Shown piece after piece: positions 33,616 to 42,426 of a stretch of DNA of 64,000 bases. Numbering within the stretch: position 1 is the stretch's first letter; each line of letters opens with the position of its first letter. This DNA comes from Pedobacter sp. MC2016-15 (GTDB taxonomy: Bacteria; Bacteroidota; Bacteroidia; Sphingobacteriales; Sphingobacteriaceae). The position numbers and the translations under genes were made by a program. The stretch is taken from assembly GCF_026239695.1 (NCBI RefSeq), contig NZ_JAPIVS010000005.1, positions 62,001 through 126,000 of the forward strand. Reading direction: 5' to 3'. The notes beneath the pieces were generated by a model, which saw nothing but the letters and a program-made list of their open reading frames with translations, did not search any database and was not told the DNA's origin.

Positions 33616-33870
33616 ATGAAAAAGTTATCAGCAATTTCAGTGGTGATGCTGCTCAGTGTGGTATCCTTCGCTTGTCCGGTATGCGAGAAAAGACAACCAA
33701 AAGTATTAAGAGGGATTACACATGGCGGAGCTCCGGATGGTAATATGGATTATATCATCGTTTGGGCGATGGTTGTCATTGTACTCGTTACATTATACTA
33801 TTCTGTGAAGTATCTGCTGTTCCCTAAAGAAAGTAATGCCAACCATATCAAAAGATTGGTCATAGATTAA
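33616..33870 (+). CDS. Small membrane protein of the oxidase operon
   Basis: An 84-residue protein with a signal peptide (MKKLSAISVVMLLSVVSFAC), then CPVCEKRQPKVLRGITHGGA, a single membrane helix (YIIVWAMVVIVLVTLYYSVK) and a short tail. The CxxC site could bind a metal or shuttle a disulfide. It lies eight bases after the cytochrome gene; I have no named family for it. Confidence 0.65.
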   Translation: MKKLSAISVVMLLSVVSFACPVCEKRQPKVLRGITHGGAPDGNMDYIIVWAMVVIVLVTLYYSVKYLLFPKESNANHIKRLVID

Positions 33871-33872
33871 GG

Positions 33873-34277
33873 ATGGAAGAGAAAAGTTCTGTTGTGATCT
33901 TTATCGATGATGGAGAGCAACCACTGGGAGTGTTTACATCCCCGGTAAATTTTGAGCTGGATACAACCCGGCTTACGGATGGAGAACACGTCCTCAGAAT
34001 TTTCAGCAAAGATCCCTCGGGTAAAGAGGGGATTCGTATTGTTCCTTTTAAAGTGAGGAATGGTCCCGACATTTCTGTAGACGGCTTGAAGAATAACGAG
34101 GTAGTGGATGGGATCATTCCTTTGACAGTCAGTGCGTACGGTAAAGGAGATCAGAAGATATTTCTGATTGAGGGGAGTGAAACTCCAAGAAGCATCCCTA
34201 TCTGGGTATGGATACTGAGCCTGCTGTTTATAGGCTGGGGCTTGTTTTATCTGATAACACAATGGAAGCCTGATTGA
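33873..34277 (+). CDS. Membrane-anchored Ig-like protein of the oxidase operon
   Basis: A 134-residue protein with a beta-sandwich-like domain (residues 1-100; SPVNFELDTTRLTDGEHVLR, IPLTVSAYGKGD) and a C-terminal membrane helix (IPIWVWILSLLFIGWGLFYL). It starts two bases after the previous gene, so co-translation is likely. No catalytic residues are evident. It may be a structural subunit of the oxidase. Confidence 0.65.
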   Translation: MEEKSSVVIFIDDGEQPLGVFTSPVNFELDTTRLTDGEHVLRIFSKDPSGKEGIRIVPFKVRNGPDISVDGLKNNEVVDGIIPLTVSAYGKGDQKIFLIEGSETPRSIPIWVWILSLLFIGWGLFYLITQWKPD

Positions 34278-34364
34278 TCAATTTATGGTGTATTATTTCC
34301 CGTTCCGAAGGAAAAAATGATTAAAAATGCAGGAATGTTGAAACAAATTCCAAATTTTTAACTG

Positions 34365-34406
34365 ATATTCAGACTTCTGTGCAGCTAAGCACCGGAGTCT
34401 GAATAT
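34365..34406 (+). terminator. Terminator after the oxidase operon
   Basis: ATATTCAGACT (34365-34375) and AGTCTGAATAT (34396-34406) form eleven perfect pairs around a 20-base loop, followed by TTTAT. It ends transcription before the GH89 gene at 34420. Confidence 0.55.
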
Positions 34407-34419
34407 TTATAGGCTGGAA

Positions 34420-36627
34420 ATGACAATTACGGGGAAATATCTTATTTTAATACTGCTGTTGTGTGCCTTTGCTGGTTCAGATGCGATAGCTCAGGTTGAC
34501 CAGGCGGCATCTGCTGCATTTATCGCTCGTGTGCTTCCGGACAGGAAGAATGAGTTCCTGATTGAGGAGATTCCGCAGGAGAACGGTAGAGATGTCTTTG
34601 AAATTGAATCCAGGGGAACTCAGATCGTATTAAGAGGAAACAATGGTTTATCCATCGCTTCGGCACTGAATTACTACCTCAAATACTATTGCTTCTGTGA
34701 TATCACCTGGAATGGCACCAACCTGAATATGCCGGAAGTATTGCCCCGGGTAACTGGAAAACTGCACAAAAACACACCCTACAATTACAGATACTACCTT
34801 AACTACTGTACTTTCAACTACACCATGGCCTGGTGGGACTGGGAGCGCTGGCAGAAGGAGATCGACTGGATGGCGATGAATGGGATCAATATGCCTCTGG
34901 CGATTACCGGTGATGAAGCAATCTGGCGCGATGTATATCGCGAAATGGGTTTTACCGACAAAGAACTGGAGGGTTTCTTTAGCGGACCGGCTTACTTTTC
35001 CTGGTTATGGATGGGTAATATTGATGCCTGGGGAGGTCCGCTGCCACAACACTGGATGGATACGCACAAAGAGTTGCAAAAGAAAATTCTGGCCAGAGAA
35101 AGGTCCTTCGGGATGAAACCTGTATTGTCAGCATTTACAGGTCACGTTCCGTCAGCTTTTAAAGATAAATACCCTGCAGCCAAAGTAAAACGCACCAACT
35201 GGGATGCCGGATTTCCGGATGTGTTTATCCTTGATCCCGATGATGCGCTGTTTGAGGAAATTGGAAAGAAGTACATCGCGCTGCAAACCAAAGAGTTTGG
35301 TACAGATCACCTGTATTCTTCAGACACTTTTAATGAAAATATCCCGCCCACAAATGATTCTACCTACCTCAGTGACATGAGTAAAAAGGTATTCAGATCA
35401 ATGACCGCTGCGGATCCAGAAGCCGTATGGGTAATGCAGGGCTGGATGTTCCATTACAACAATAAATTCTGGCAGCCCCAGCAGATCAAAGCGCTGTTAA
35501 ACGCCATTCCGAATGATCAAATGATTATCCTGGACTTATACAGTGATGCGCATCCGATCTGGAACCGTACAGAAGCCTATTATGGCAAGCCATGGATTTG
35601 GAATATGCTTCAGAATTTTGGTGGAAACATCAGTATGTTTGGCAGGATGAGGCATGTCGCTGCGGACCCTGCGATTGCCCTGCATGATCCCGAATCCAAA
35701 CAAATGGTGGGAATAGGAGTAGCTCCGGAAGGTACTGAACAAAATCCGGCACTGTTTGAGCTGATGCTCGAAAATGTATGGAAGGATACGCCAACTGATG
35801 CCGATGAGTGGCTGAAAGGATATGCCAGACGACGATACGGTAAAGCTACACCGCAGATGGATGAAGCCTGGAATATTCTGCTCAACACGGTTTACAGCGG
35901 GGGGCTTACAGAAGGGGGCAATGAATCGATTATTGTAGCACGGCCGACTTTCGAAAAAAAGATAGACCGCGTGCTCACTCATATACCCTATGGTCAGCAG
36001 AAACTGGTAAAAACCTGGGGACTTTTTATAGAAGCAGGCAGGGAGCTGAAATCTGACGGTTTTGAATATGACCTTGTAGATGTAACCCGGCAGGTGCTGG
36101 CCAATTATGCAAGTCCGCTGCAGCAGCAAATGGCCAGATCTTTTAAGGATGAAAATCAGGTTGCATACAAACAGTACAGTGCTGAGTTCCTTGCCCTGAT
36201 GGATGATATGGACGAGTTGCTGCAAACACGTCAACATTTTCTGCTTGGAAAATGGATCACTGAAGCCCGTGCCAATGGCATCACGGAGAAGGAGAAGAAT
36301 CTGTATGAATTTAATGCACGAGACCTTGTCACTCTTTGGGGAGATAAAGAAAGCGGATTACGCGAATATTCTAACCGCCAGTGGGCTGGTCTGATCAGTG
36401 GATATTACAAGCCGAGATGGCAAATGTTCTTTCATATGCTCGATGAATCTTTAAAAACTGGTAAATCTCCTGATCTCAAAACCTTTGATTCAGCAGTTAA
36501 AAACTGGGAATGGAAATGGGTAAACAAGCATGACAATACCTACTCCTCACAGCCCAGAGGTAATGCTTATGAAGTAGCAACCCGTTTATATAAAAAATAC
36601 TATCAAAAAATCATAAAAACCACCTAA
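34420..36627 (+). CDS. Alpha-N-acetylglucosaminidase, GH89 (NAGLU-like)
   Basis: A 735-residue secreted enzyme with signal peptide (MTITGKYLILILLLCAFAGS). It aligns in character with human NAGLU and the Clostridium perfringens GH89 enzyme: the motif WMAMNGINMPLAITGDEAIW, the catalytic Glu in SDTFNENIPPT, and the second Glu in VAPEGTEQNPALFE. It removes alpha-linked terminal GlcNAc from glycans such as heparan sulfate fragments. The acetyltransferase that would prepare the substrate is the next gene, 12 bases downstream. Function is strong from family; substrate is inferred. Confidence 0.9.
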   Translation: MTITGKYLILILLLCAFAGSDAIAQVDQAASAAFIARVLPDRKNEFLIEEIPQENGRDVFEIESRGTQIVLRGNNGLSIASALNYYLKYYCFCDITWNGTNLNMPEVLPRVTGKLHKNTPYNYRYYLNYCTFNYTMAWWDWERWQKEIDWMAMNGINMPLAITGDEAIWRDVYREMGFTDKELEGFFSGPAYFSWLWMGNIDAWGGPLPQHWMDTHKELQKKILARERSFGMKPVLSAFTGHVPSAFKDKYPAAKVKRTNWDAGFPDVFILDPDDALFEEIGKKYIALQTKEFGTDHLYSSDTFNENIPPTNDSTYLSDMSKKVFRSMTAADPEAVWVMQGWMFHYNNKFWQPQQIKALLNAIPNDQMIILDLYSDAHPIWNRTEAYYGKPWIWNMLQNFGGNISMFGRMRHVAADPAIALHDPESKQMVGIGVAPEGTEQNPALFELMLENVWKDTPTDADEWLKGYARRRYGKATPQMDEAWNILLNTVYSGGLTEGGNESIIVARPTFEKKIDRVLTHIPYGQQKLVKTWGLFIEAGRELKSDGFEYDLVDVTRQVLANYASPLQQQMARSFKDENQVAYKQYSAEFLALMDDMDELLQTRQHFLLGKWITEARANGITEKEKNLYEFNARDLVTLWGDKESGLREYSNRQWAGLISGYYKPRWQMFFHMLDESLKTGKSPDLKTFDSAVKNWEWKWVNKHDNTYSSQPRGNAYEVATRLYKKYYQKIIKTT

Positions 36628-36639
36628 CCAGCTTCTCAA

Positions 36640-37767
36640 ATGGCCTTATCCAACGACCGATTTATTACACTTGATATCTTCAGGGGAATGACAATCTGCT
36701 TTATGATTATCGTCAATTCTCCTGGCTCAGGAGCCGTACACTGGGCTCCGCTCGACCATGCCGAATGGTTCGGATTTACGCCTACAGATCTGGTTTTTCC
36801 TTCCTTTCTTTTTGCTGTGGGTAATGCCCTTAGTTTTTCGAAAAAGAAATTTGAAAGTGACGCCACTTTTCTGGGCAAGATCTTTAAAAGAACGGTGATC
36901 ATTTTCCTGCTGGGCTATCTGATGTACTGGTTTCCTTTTATGCACAGGCAGGAGGGGGCATGGGTCTTCAATGCCTTCGCGGCCACAAGGGTAATGGGCG
37001 TATTGCAACGGATTGCGCTGTGTTACTTCTTCGGGGCATTGATCGTTCACTATTGTTCAAAGAGAACCGCTGTGGCAATCTCTGTAGTCCTGTTGCTGGG
37101 CTACTGGACTTCGCTTATCATGCTGGGTACCGCCGGAGAGGAGTATACCATGCTGGGAAACGCCGGTACACATTTTGATCTGTTAATCCTTGGTGATCTG
37201 CACATGTACCACAATGCTGGCGGCCCAGTTGCCTTTGAACCTGAAGGATTGCTGAGTACGCTGCCAAGCATCGTCAATGTGATTGGTGGTTTCCTTGCCG
37301 GCTCCTATATCCAGCGTAAAGGAAGAAATTATGAATCGACCGCTATGTTGCTGATTTACGGTGCGCTGCTGATCTTTGCGGCATTGTTCTGGGGACAGTT
37401 TTTTCCGATAGGCAAGAAATTATGGACCAGCTCCTTTGCACTGCTCACTATTGGGCTCGACCTGGTGATTCTTGGTGTGCTGGTATACCTGTTTGAGTTA
37501 CGGAAGTTCAGATGGAGTACTGAATTTTTCCTGATATTCGGTCGTAATTCACTCGCCATCTATCTGTTGTCGGAGTTGCTGATCATCAGTATCCAGACGA
37601 TATGGGTTAGCCCCGGACTCAGCTTCTATGCATGGGTCAATCAGGTGTTCTTCCAGCCCGTGTTTCCCGGTGCTTTGGGCTCGCATCTGTTTGCGGTTAC
37701 CTTTATGATGATCTGCTGGATTGTAGCTTATGTGATGGACAAGAAAAAGATCTATGTCAAAATCTGA
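36640..37767 (+). CDS. HGSNAT-like acyltransferase (DUF5009/DUF1624 type)
   Basis: A 375-residue membrane protein with about ten helices and the family motif LDIFRGMTICFMIIVNSPGS, then LDHAEWFGFTPTDLVFPSFL, in which the His corresponds to the active residue of human heparan-alpha-glucosaminide N-acetyltransferase. It would acetylate a terminal glucosamine on the far side of the membrane using cytoplasmic acetyl-CoA. The GH89 gene directly upstream removes exactly that product, so the pair likely forms one degradation step. The start is the ATG at 36640. Confidence 0.83.
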   Translation: MALSNDRFITLDIFRGMTICFMIIVNSPGSGAVHWAPLDHAEWFGFTPTDLVFPSFLFAVGNALSFSKKKFESDATFLGKIFKRTVIIFLLGYLMYWFPFMHRQEGAWVFNAFAATRVMGVLQRIALCYFFGALIVHYCSKRTAVAISVVLLLGYWTSLIMLGTAGEEYTMLGNAGTHFDLLILGDLHMYHNAGGPVAFEPEGLLSTLPSIVNVIGGFLAGSYIQRKGRNYESTAMLLIYGALLIFAALFWGQFFPIGKKLWTSSFALLTIGLDLVILGVLVYLFELRKFRWSTEFFLIFGRNSLAIYLLSELLIISIQTIWVSPGLSFYAWVNQVFFQPVFPGALGSHLFAVTFMMICWIVAYVMDKKKIYVKI

Positions 37768-37857
37768 TGAAAAGAGATTTGTCATGAATTCTTTGCAAAC
37801 AATTTCAGTGTCAGGTATATTGTTATTTATAAATTCTTGAATTCAATATTTCAAATT

Positions 37858-38592
37858 ATGGAACCACATAACCGCAGAAATTTTATCAAAAGTTCTCTAC
37901 TACTTGCTGCTATTCCAGCAATCTCTCCATTAAGTTCTCTGGCATTTGAGCCTGATGAGCTTTCAGCAGTCGCAAAGGAAGAGCGGGCGGCAGCTTTTGT
38001 ATTTTCACAAGTACCTTTGCCATATGCATATGATGCTTTGGTGCCATCAATCGACGCCCTGACGATGGAAATTCATTATACAAAACACCATGCCACCTAT
38101 GTTAAAAATGTGAATGAGGCATTAAAGGCAGACAAACTGACTTTTAAAAGTGCGGCTGATTTTTTTGGCCAGGCGTCAAAACTATCTGCCAAAGCTAAAA
38201 ACAATGGGGGTGGGGTATGGAACCACAATTTTTTCTGGGAAAGTATGCAGGCTGCTCCAGCTTCGGCACCTTCAGCTAAACTTAAGGCTGCAATTGATAA
38301 AAGTTTTGGTTCTCTGGATCAGTTCAAAGATCAGTTTTCTAAGGCTGCGCTGGCCCAGTTTGGTTCAGGTTGGGCCTGGCTGGTAAATGATAAGGGTACA
38401 CTGAAGATTACCACAACTCCCAACCAGGATAATCCCTTAATGAATACCGCTACTGTGAAAGGTACACCATTGCTGGCACTTGACGTATGGGAACATGCTT
38501 ACTATCTCAAATATCAGAACAAACGCAATGATTATATCGCTGCCTGGTGGGATGTTGTCAATTGGGACAGGGTATCAAAAAGATTTGCGTAG
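37858..38592 (+). CDS. sodA: Tat-exported superoxide dismutase (Fe/Mn type)
   Basis: A 244-residue Fe/Mn superoxide dismutase with a twin-arginine signal (HNRRNFIKSSLLLAAIPAIS), so it is probably exported. The metal ligands are visible: MEIHYTKHHATYV (His), GVWNHNFFWESM (His), LDVWEHAYYLKYQNKR (Asp and His). ATG 37858 is preferred to the upstream TTG, since it starts just before the Tat motif. Most bacterial SODs are cytoplasmic and about 200 residues, so the leader is a clear extension. The metal cannot be determined. Confidence 0.87.
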   Translation: MEPHNRRNFIKSSLLLAAIPAISPLSSLAFEPDELSAVAKEERAAAFVFSQVPLPYAYDALVPSIDALTMEIHYTKHHATYVKNVNEALKADKLTFKSAADFFGQASKLSAKAKNNGGGVWNHNFFWESMQAAPASAPSAKLKAAIDKSFGSLDQFKDQFSKAALAQFGSGWAWLVNDKGTLKITTTPNQDNPLMNTATVKGTPLLALDVWEHAYYLKYQNKRNDYIAAWWDVVNWDRVSKRFA

Positions 38593-38637
38593 CCTCTCCA
38601 CTAACTAATTATGGAATTCAGTTGAATCTAAATAAAA

Positions 38638-38666
38638 AATCCCCGGCTGATAAACAGCCGGGGATT
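38638..38666. terminator. Bidirectional terminator between SOD and glutamine synthetase
   Basis: AATCCCCGGCTG (38638-38649) and CAGCCGGGGATT (38655-38666) form a twelve-pair, GC-rich perfect stem with a five-base loop, flanked by A-rich and T-containing sequence on either side. It serves both convergent genes. Confidence 0.8.
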
Positions 38667-38707
38667 ATAATTATAAATGGATTTAGCAACATTTCTGATG
38701 CTGAATT

Positions 38708-39733
38708 TTATCCTTCGATTAAATCCAGAACTTTTGCAGTTTTTACAGTTTTGATGATACGTGCTGCTACTTTGTACGGATCAGCTGCAGAATTTGGTCT
38801 GCGGTCTTCCAGGTAACCATTCCATCCTCTTTCTACAGTTGCCAGAGGAATACGGATAGATGCACCTCGGTCTGATACCCCATAACTGAAGTCGTAGATA
38901 GAAGCAGTTTCGTGTTTACCGGTTAAGCGCATGTCATTGTCGGCACCATAAACATCGATATGTTCTATCACTACCGGACGGAATGCCTCACAGATTGCAT
39001 CATATACATCTTTGCTGCCTGCTGTACGCAGTAAAGTGTTCGAGAAGTTGGCGTGCATGCCAGACCCATTCCAGTCTAAAGCACCCAGTGGTTTACAATG
39101 CCAGTTGATCGCTACATTGTATTTCTCGCCAATTCTTTCCAGTAAATAACGTGCGAGCCAGATCTGATCTCCCGCTTCCTTGGCGCCTTTTGCAAAGATC
39201 TGGAATTCCCATTGTCCGGCTGCAACTTCTGCGTTGATTCCTTCAACGTTTAATCCAGCATCAAGACAAGCATCCAGATGCTCTTCAACGATTTCTCTTC
39301 CGAAGGCATTCTTTGCACCTACAGAGCAGTAGTATGGTCCCTGAGGGGCGGGGTAACCAGCTGCCGGAAAACCAAGAGGTTTATCTGTAGTAGGGTCCCA
39401 TAAGAAATATTCCTGCTCAAAACCGAACCAGAAATCATTGTCATCATCTTCAATATGCGCGCGTCCGTTTGATTCATGTGCTGCACCAGAGGAATCAAGC
39501 ACTTCACACATCACCAGGTAAGCGTCCTTTCTCTGTGGGTCTTTAACCATATAAACCGGTTTTAAAACACAGTCAGACGAACCGCCTGGTGCCTGTTCTG
39601 TAGAGGATCCGTCGAAACTCCAGTTTGATACGTCTTCCAGATTACCGCTAAAGTCTTTTTCAATTTTTGTCTTGCTGCGCAGGCTTTGTGTAGGTTTATA
39701 CCCATCAAGCCAGATGTATTCTAATTTTGCCAT
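38708..39733 (-). CDS. glnII: Glutamine synthetase, type II (GlnII)
   Basis: A 341-residue GSII enzyme, short compared with GSI (about 470) and GSIII (about 730), which makes the class clear. Motifs: FDGSSTEQAPGGSSDCVLKP near residue 40-59, EQEYFLWD, GINAEVAAGQWEFQI, and NGSGMHANFSNT. GSII converts glutamate, ammonia and ATP to glutamine and is common in eukaryotes and some bacteria. It is transcribed towards the terminator at 38638. Confidence 0.92.
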   Translation of the reverse strand: MAKLEYIWLDGYKPTQSLRSKTKIEKDFSGNLEDVSNWSFDGSSTEQAPGGSSDCVLKPVYMVKDPQRKDAYLVMCEVLDSSGAAHESNGRAHIEDDDNDFWFGFEQEYFLWDPTTDKPLGFPAAGYPAPQGPYYCSVGAKNAFGREIVEEHLDACLDAGLNVEGINAEVAAGQWEFQIFAKGAKEAGDQIWLARYLLERIGEKYNVAINWHCKPLGALDWNGSGMHANFSNTLLRTAGSKDVYDAICEAFRPVVIEHIDVYGADNDMRLTGKHETASIYDFSYGVSDRGASIRIPLATVERGWNGYLEDRRPNSAADPYKVAARIIKTVKTAKVLDLIEG

Positions 39734-40287
39734 TGGTGTATTATTTATTTGTCTTCGTTAACGATCTATTAATTTTTTAGGGCAAAATTGAGAATTGTAC
39801 TGAAAATAATATATCCCCACTATTGGTAGAATTGATACCCCAATCCCGGTGGTTTTTTCGCCAGATTTCTCAATCTCCCGCTATACCCTGTTAAAATCTT
39901 TCTTCTACAAAAAATTACCACCTGTAAACAGATCGATCGTCTAAAATATCGAAAGATTTTGATGTTTTGTGAATGATCATAAATAAATATGGTCAATACA
40001 CAAGATATAATCTGCCAGAAGAAAGGTAACATGATTAATATTATAAATATCGGAAGTTTTATTTACATCACAATGGGGAAATGTAGATTTAATACATATT
40101 TAAGTGTGAAATAATTCTATTTTCAGATTGTTCTGACAGAAAATCATTAGTTTAATACCGGGTATCCGGTACTGTTCTGATAGTCAGTGAGATTTGGTCG
40201 TGAAGGTGTAGGAAAAACCACTTATTTGGGGATATATCATTTGATAACATGTAGCGATGTTTGCATGAACACTAAGATCAAAATTTT
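39734..40287. other. Gene-less stretch of 554 bases between glnII and a glycosyltransferase
   Basis: AT-rich. It holds the divergent promoter regions of both genes and a dyad TACCGG-GTAT-CCGGTA (40156-40171), about 117 bases ahead of the glycosyltransferase start. No coding frame of plausible size is present. Confidence 0.5.
40156..40171. promoter_or_regulatory. Short dyad TACCGG-GTAT-CCGGTA
   Basis: Six perfect pairs around a four-base centre, GC-rich in an AT-rich background. It may be an operator for the 40288 gene. No T-run follows, which argues against termination. Confidence 0.35.
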
Positions 40288-41613
40288 ATGGAATTACAAT
40301 TAAAAGGAAAGAAAATCCTGTTTGGCACAGTACCAGCTGACGGGCACTTTAATCCGCTTACTGGCTTAGCGGTTTTTTTAAAACAACAGGGCTGTGATGT
40401 ACGGTGGTATACCTCTCCGATTTTTAAGGAAAAGCTGGACCGCTTAAATATTCAGCATTACCCTTTTGTAAAAGCACTTGACGTAACTGGAAATAATCTG
40501 CAGGAAGTATTTCCGGAGAGAAATGACATCAAAGATGCAGCTGCGAAACTGGAGTTTGACCTGATCAATGTCTTTGGCGACCGTGCGACAGAATACTTTG
40601 AGGACATCAAGGATATTTATCAGACATTTGAGTTTGACCTGATGATTGGTGATAGCTTTTTCTCTGTCCTTCCTTTTGTAAAACACAAACTCAACGTACC
40701 GGTTATCGCTATCGGAATAGTTCCTTTGGCAGAAGATTCTGTCGACCTGGCACCCTATGGGATGGGTTTCCTGCCTCCGGGAAATGATGCTGAACGAAAT
40801 GAGTATGCAAACCTGAGAGCATTGGTTAAAACCGCCATATTCAAAAACTCAATTGACAGATTTTCTGCAACGCTGGATGAATATCATATCCCTCATGAAA
40901 AATCTATCATTTTCGATCTTCTCATCAGGCAGGCGGATTTTTACCTTCAGATCGGTTCGCCGGGTTTTGAGTATGGACGCAGTGATGTAGGCGGCAATGT
41001 CAGATATGTGGGTGCCTTGCTTCCTGCAGTGTCAAAAAGCAGTGATAAAGTGTGGTTTGATGAGCGGGTCAAACATTATACAAAGATAGTTTTGGTTACG
41101 CAGGGTACAGTAGAAAGAGATACAAGCAAATTAATTGTTCCTGTACTTGAAGCCTTGAAGGATACCGATGTGCTTGTCATTGCAACTACGGCAGGACATG
41201 ATACGGCTGAGCTGAGACAAATGTTCCCTCATCAAAACCTGATCGTCGAGGATTATATCCCTTATAATACCATCATGCCATTTGTTGATCTGTATATTAC
41301 AAATGGTGGTTACAGTGGTACGCTGCTGAGCATCAAACATCGGTTACCTATACTGGCAGCAGGCCTTTATGAAGGTAAAAATGAGATCTGTTCAAGAATA
41401 GGTTATTTTAATATTGGTATTAACCTGAATACCGAGACACCGGAACCTCAGCAGATCACGGAGGCTGTAGAGGAATTGCTGACCGATCCGATGTATAAAA
41501 GGAACGTAGAAAATCTGGCGAATGAACTGGGAAGTTATGATTCCAATACGCTCTGCGCTGCGTACATTAATGAATTGATTGGAGAACGTGCGGACATCAG
41601 GGCGGGAATTTAG
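40288..41613 (+). CDS. Family 1 (UGT/MGT-type) glycosyltransferase
   Basis: A 441-residue soluble GT-B enzyme. The N-terminal half starts ILFGTVPADGHFNPLTGLAV, the acceptor domain, and the C-terminal half has the NDP-sugar site GTVERDTSKLIVPVLEAL and NGGYSGTLLSIKHRLPILAA. This is the macrolide/flavonoid GT1 type (MGT family) that transfers sugars to small hydrophobic acceptors. It stands alone, and the acceptor is unknown. The terminator at 41645 follows. Confidence 0.87.
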   Translation: MELQLKGKKILFGTVPADGHFNPLTGLAVFLKQQGCDVRWYTSPIFKEKLDRLNIQHYPFVKALDVTGNNLQEVFPERNDIKDAAAKLEFDLINVFGDRATEYFEDIKDIYQTFEFDLMIGDSFFSVLPFVKHKLNVPVIAIGIVPLAEDSVDLAPYGMGFLPPGNDAERNEYANLRALVKTAIFKNSIDRFSATLDEYHIPHEKSIIFDLLIRQADFYLQIGSPGFEYGRSDVGGNVRYVGALLPAVSKSSDKVWFDERVKHYTKIVLVTQGTVERDTSKLIVPVLEALKDTDVLVIATTAGHDTAELRQMFPHQNLIVEDYIPYNTIMPFVDLYITNGGYSGTLLSIKHRLPILAAGLYEGKNEICSRIGYFNIGINLNTETPEPQQITEAVEELLTDPMYKRNVENLANELGSYDSNTLCAAYINELIGERADIRAGI

Positions 41614-41644
41614 TTCGCAGCTGCAGCTGCAATATCAATTAATC

Positions 41645-41673
41645 AAACTGGCAACTTTCAGGGTTGCCAGTTT
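41645..41673. terminator. Bidirectional terminator between the glycosyltransferase and OmpH
   Basis: AAACTGGCAAC (41645-41655) and GTTGCCAGTTT (41663-41673) form eleven perfect pairs around seven bases, with T residues on both sides. It lies between two convergent genes. Confidence 0.75.
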
Positions 41674-41681
41674 GTTCAGAT

Positions 41682-42260
41682 TTAGGATTTTTTTGCGGGA
41701 ACGGCTGCTGTACCTGCAGCGATGCCTAATTTAGCTTTAACAGCGGCGGTGAGGTCTACGCCACTATCATAGGCCAGCAAATTATTGGCAGATTGCTGTG
41801 CATTGCTGTCGAAGACATAGGCAATTCCTTTTTCTTTAGCTACCGCTTTTACCGCAGTGATGAATTTTGTTTGCAGGGGAGTCATCAGTTCACCTTGTTT
41901 AGCCACCATAAGCTGCTGCGCTTTTTCCGTAGCCTCATCAATGCCTCGCTTCAGCCCGTCAAGTTCGGTACCCATTGCCTGCAACTCCTTGCCTACGGTT
42001 TCTTTGTTGGCTTCATTTAAAGTTTTGTTCTTGGCAACAGCAGCATTATATTTCAATGTATAGTTGCTTTGTAGTTTCTCTATTTCTGCCTGTTTGGTTT
42101 TCTGCAGATTTTCCAGGGTAGTAGATATTGTTCTGGCTTCTGGCATGCTGGTAAAGATGGCCTGCGAATTCAGATGCCCGATCTTTTGTTGTGCATTTAC
42201 ACTGGATGCCGAAAATAAGAGGGCGGCGGCGATCACATATACGTTAATTAATTTTTTCAT
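41682..42260 (-). CDS. OmpH/Skp-like periplasmic chaperone
   Basis: A 192-residue protein with a signal peptide (MKKLINVYVIAAALLFSASS) and the long coiled-coil arms of Skp (RTISTTLENLQKTKQAEIEK; EELDGLKRG-type helical stretch), then the KFITAVKAVAKEKGIAYVFD segment. Skp/OmpH holds unfolded outer-membrane proteins in the periplasm. The gene stands alone, convergent with the glycosyltransferase gene. Confidence 0.85.
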   Translation of the reverse strand: MKKLINVYVIAAALLFSASSVNAQQKIGHLNSQAIFTSMPEARTISTTLENLQKTKQAEIEKLQSNYTLKYNAAVAKNKTLNEANKETVGKELQAMGTELDGLKRGIDEATEKAQQLMVAKQGELMTPLQTKFITAVKAVAKEKGIAYVFDSNAQQSANNLLAYDSGVDLTAAVKAKLGIAAGTAAVPAKKS

Positions 42261-42426
42261 GTCAAATAAGGTTAAATTTTAAAATATCTGTCGATAGACT
42301 ATACATACAACTAACTATTCAGCGTTATGTTGTATCAGGGCCCTGAGAAATAACCTAGTTGATCGGTATTTAAAGATATAGATAAAAAATTGTCTCTGAG
42401 TCAAATTTTGTCCCTACTTTTGTGTT

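Noticed and set aside
35536..36237. 233-residue minus-strand frame opposite the GH89 gene
   Set aside because: Cys/His/Phe-rich shadow of a well-supported enzyme gene.
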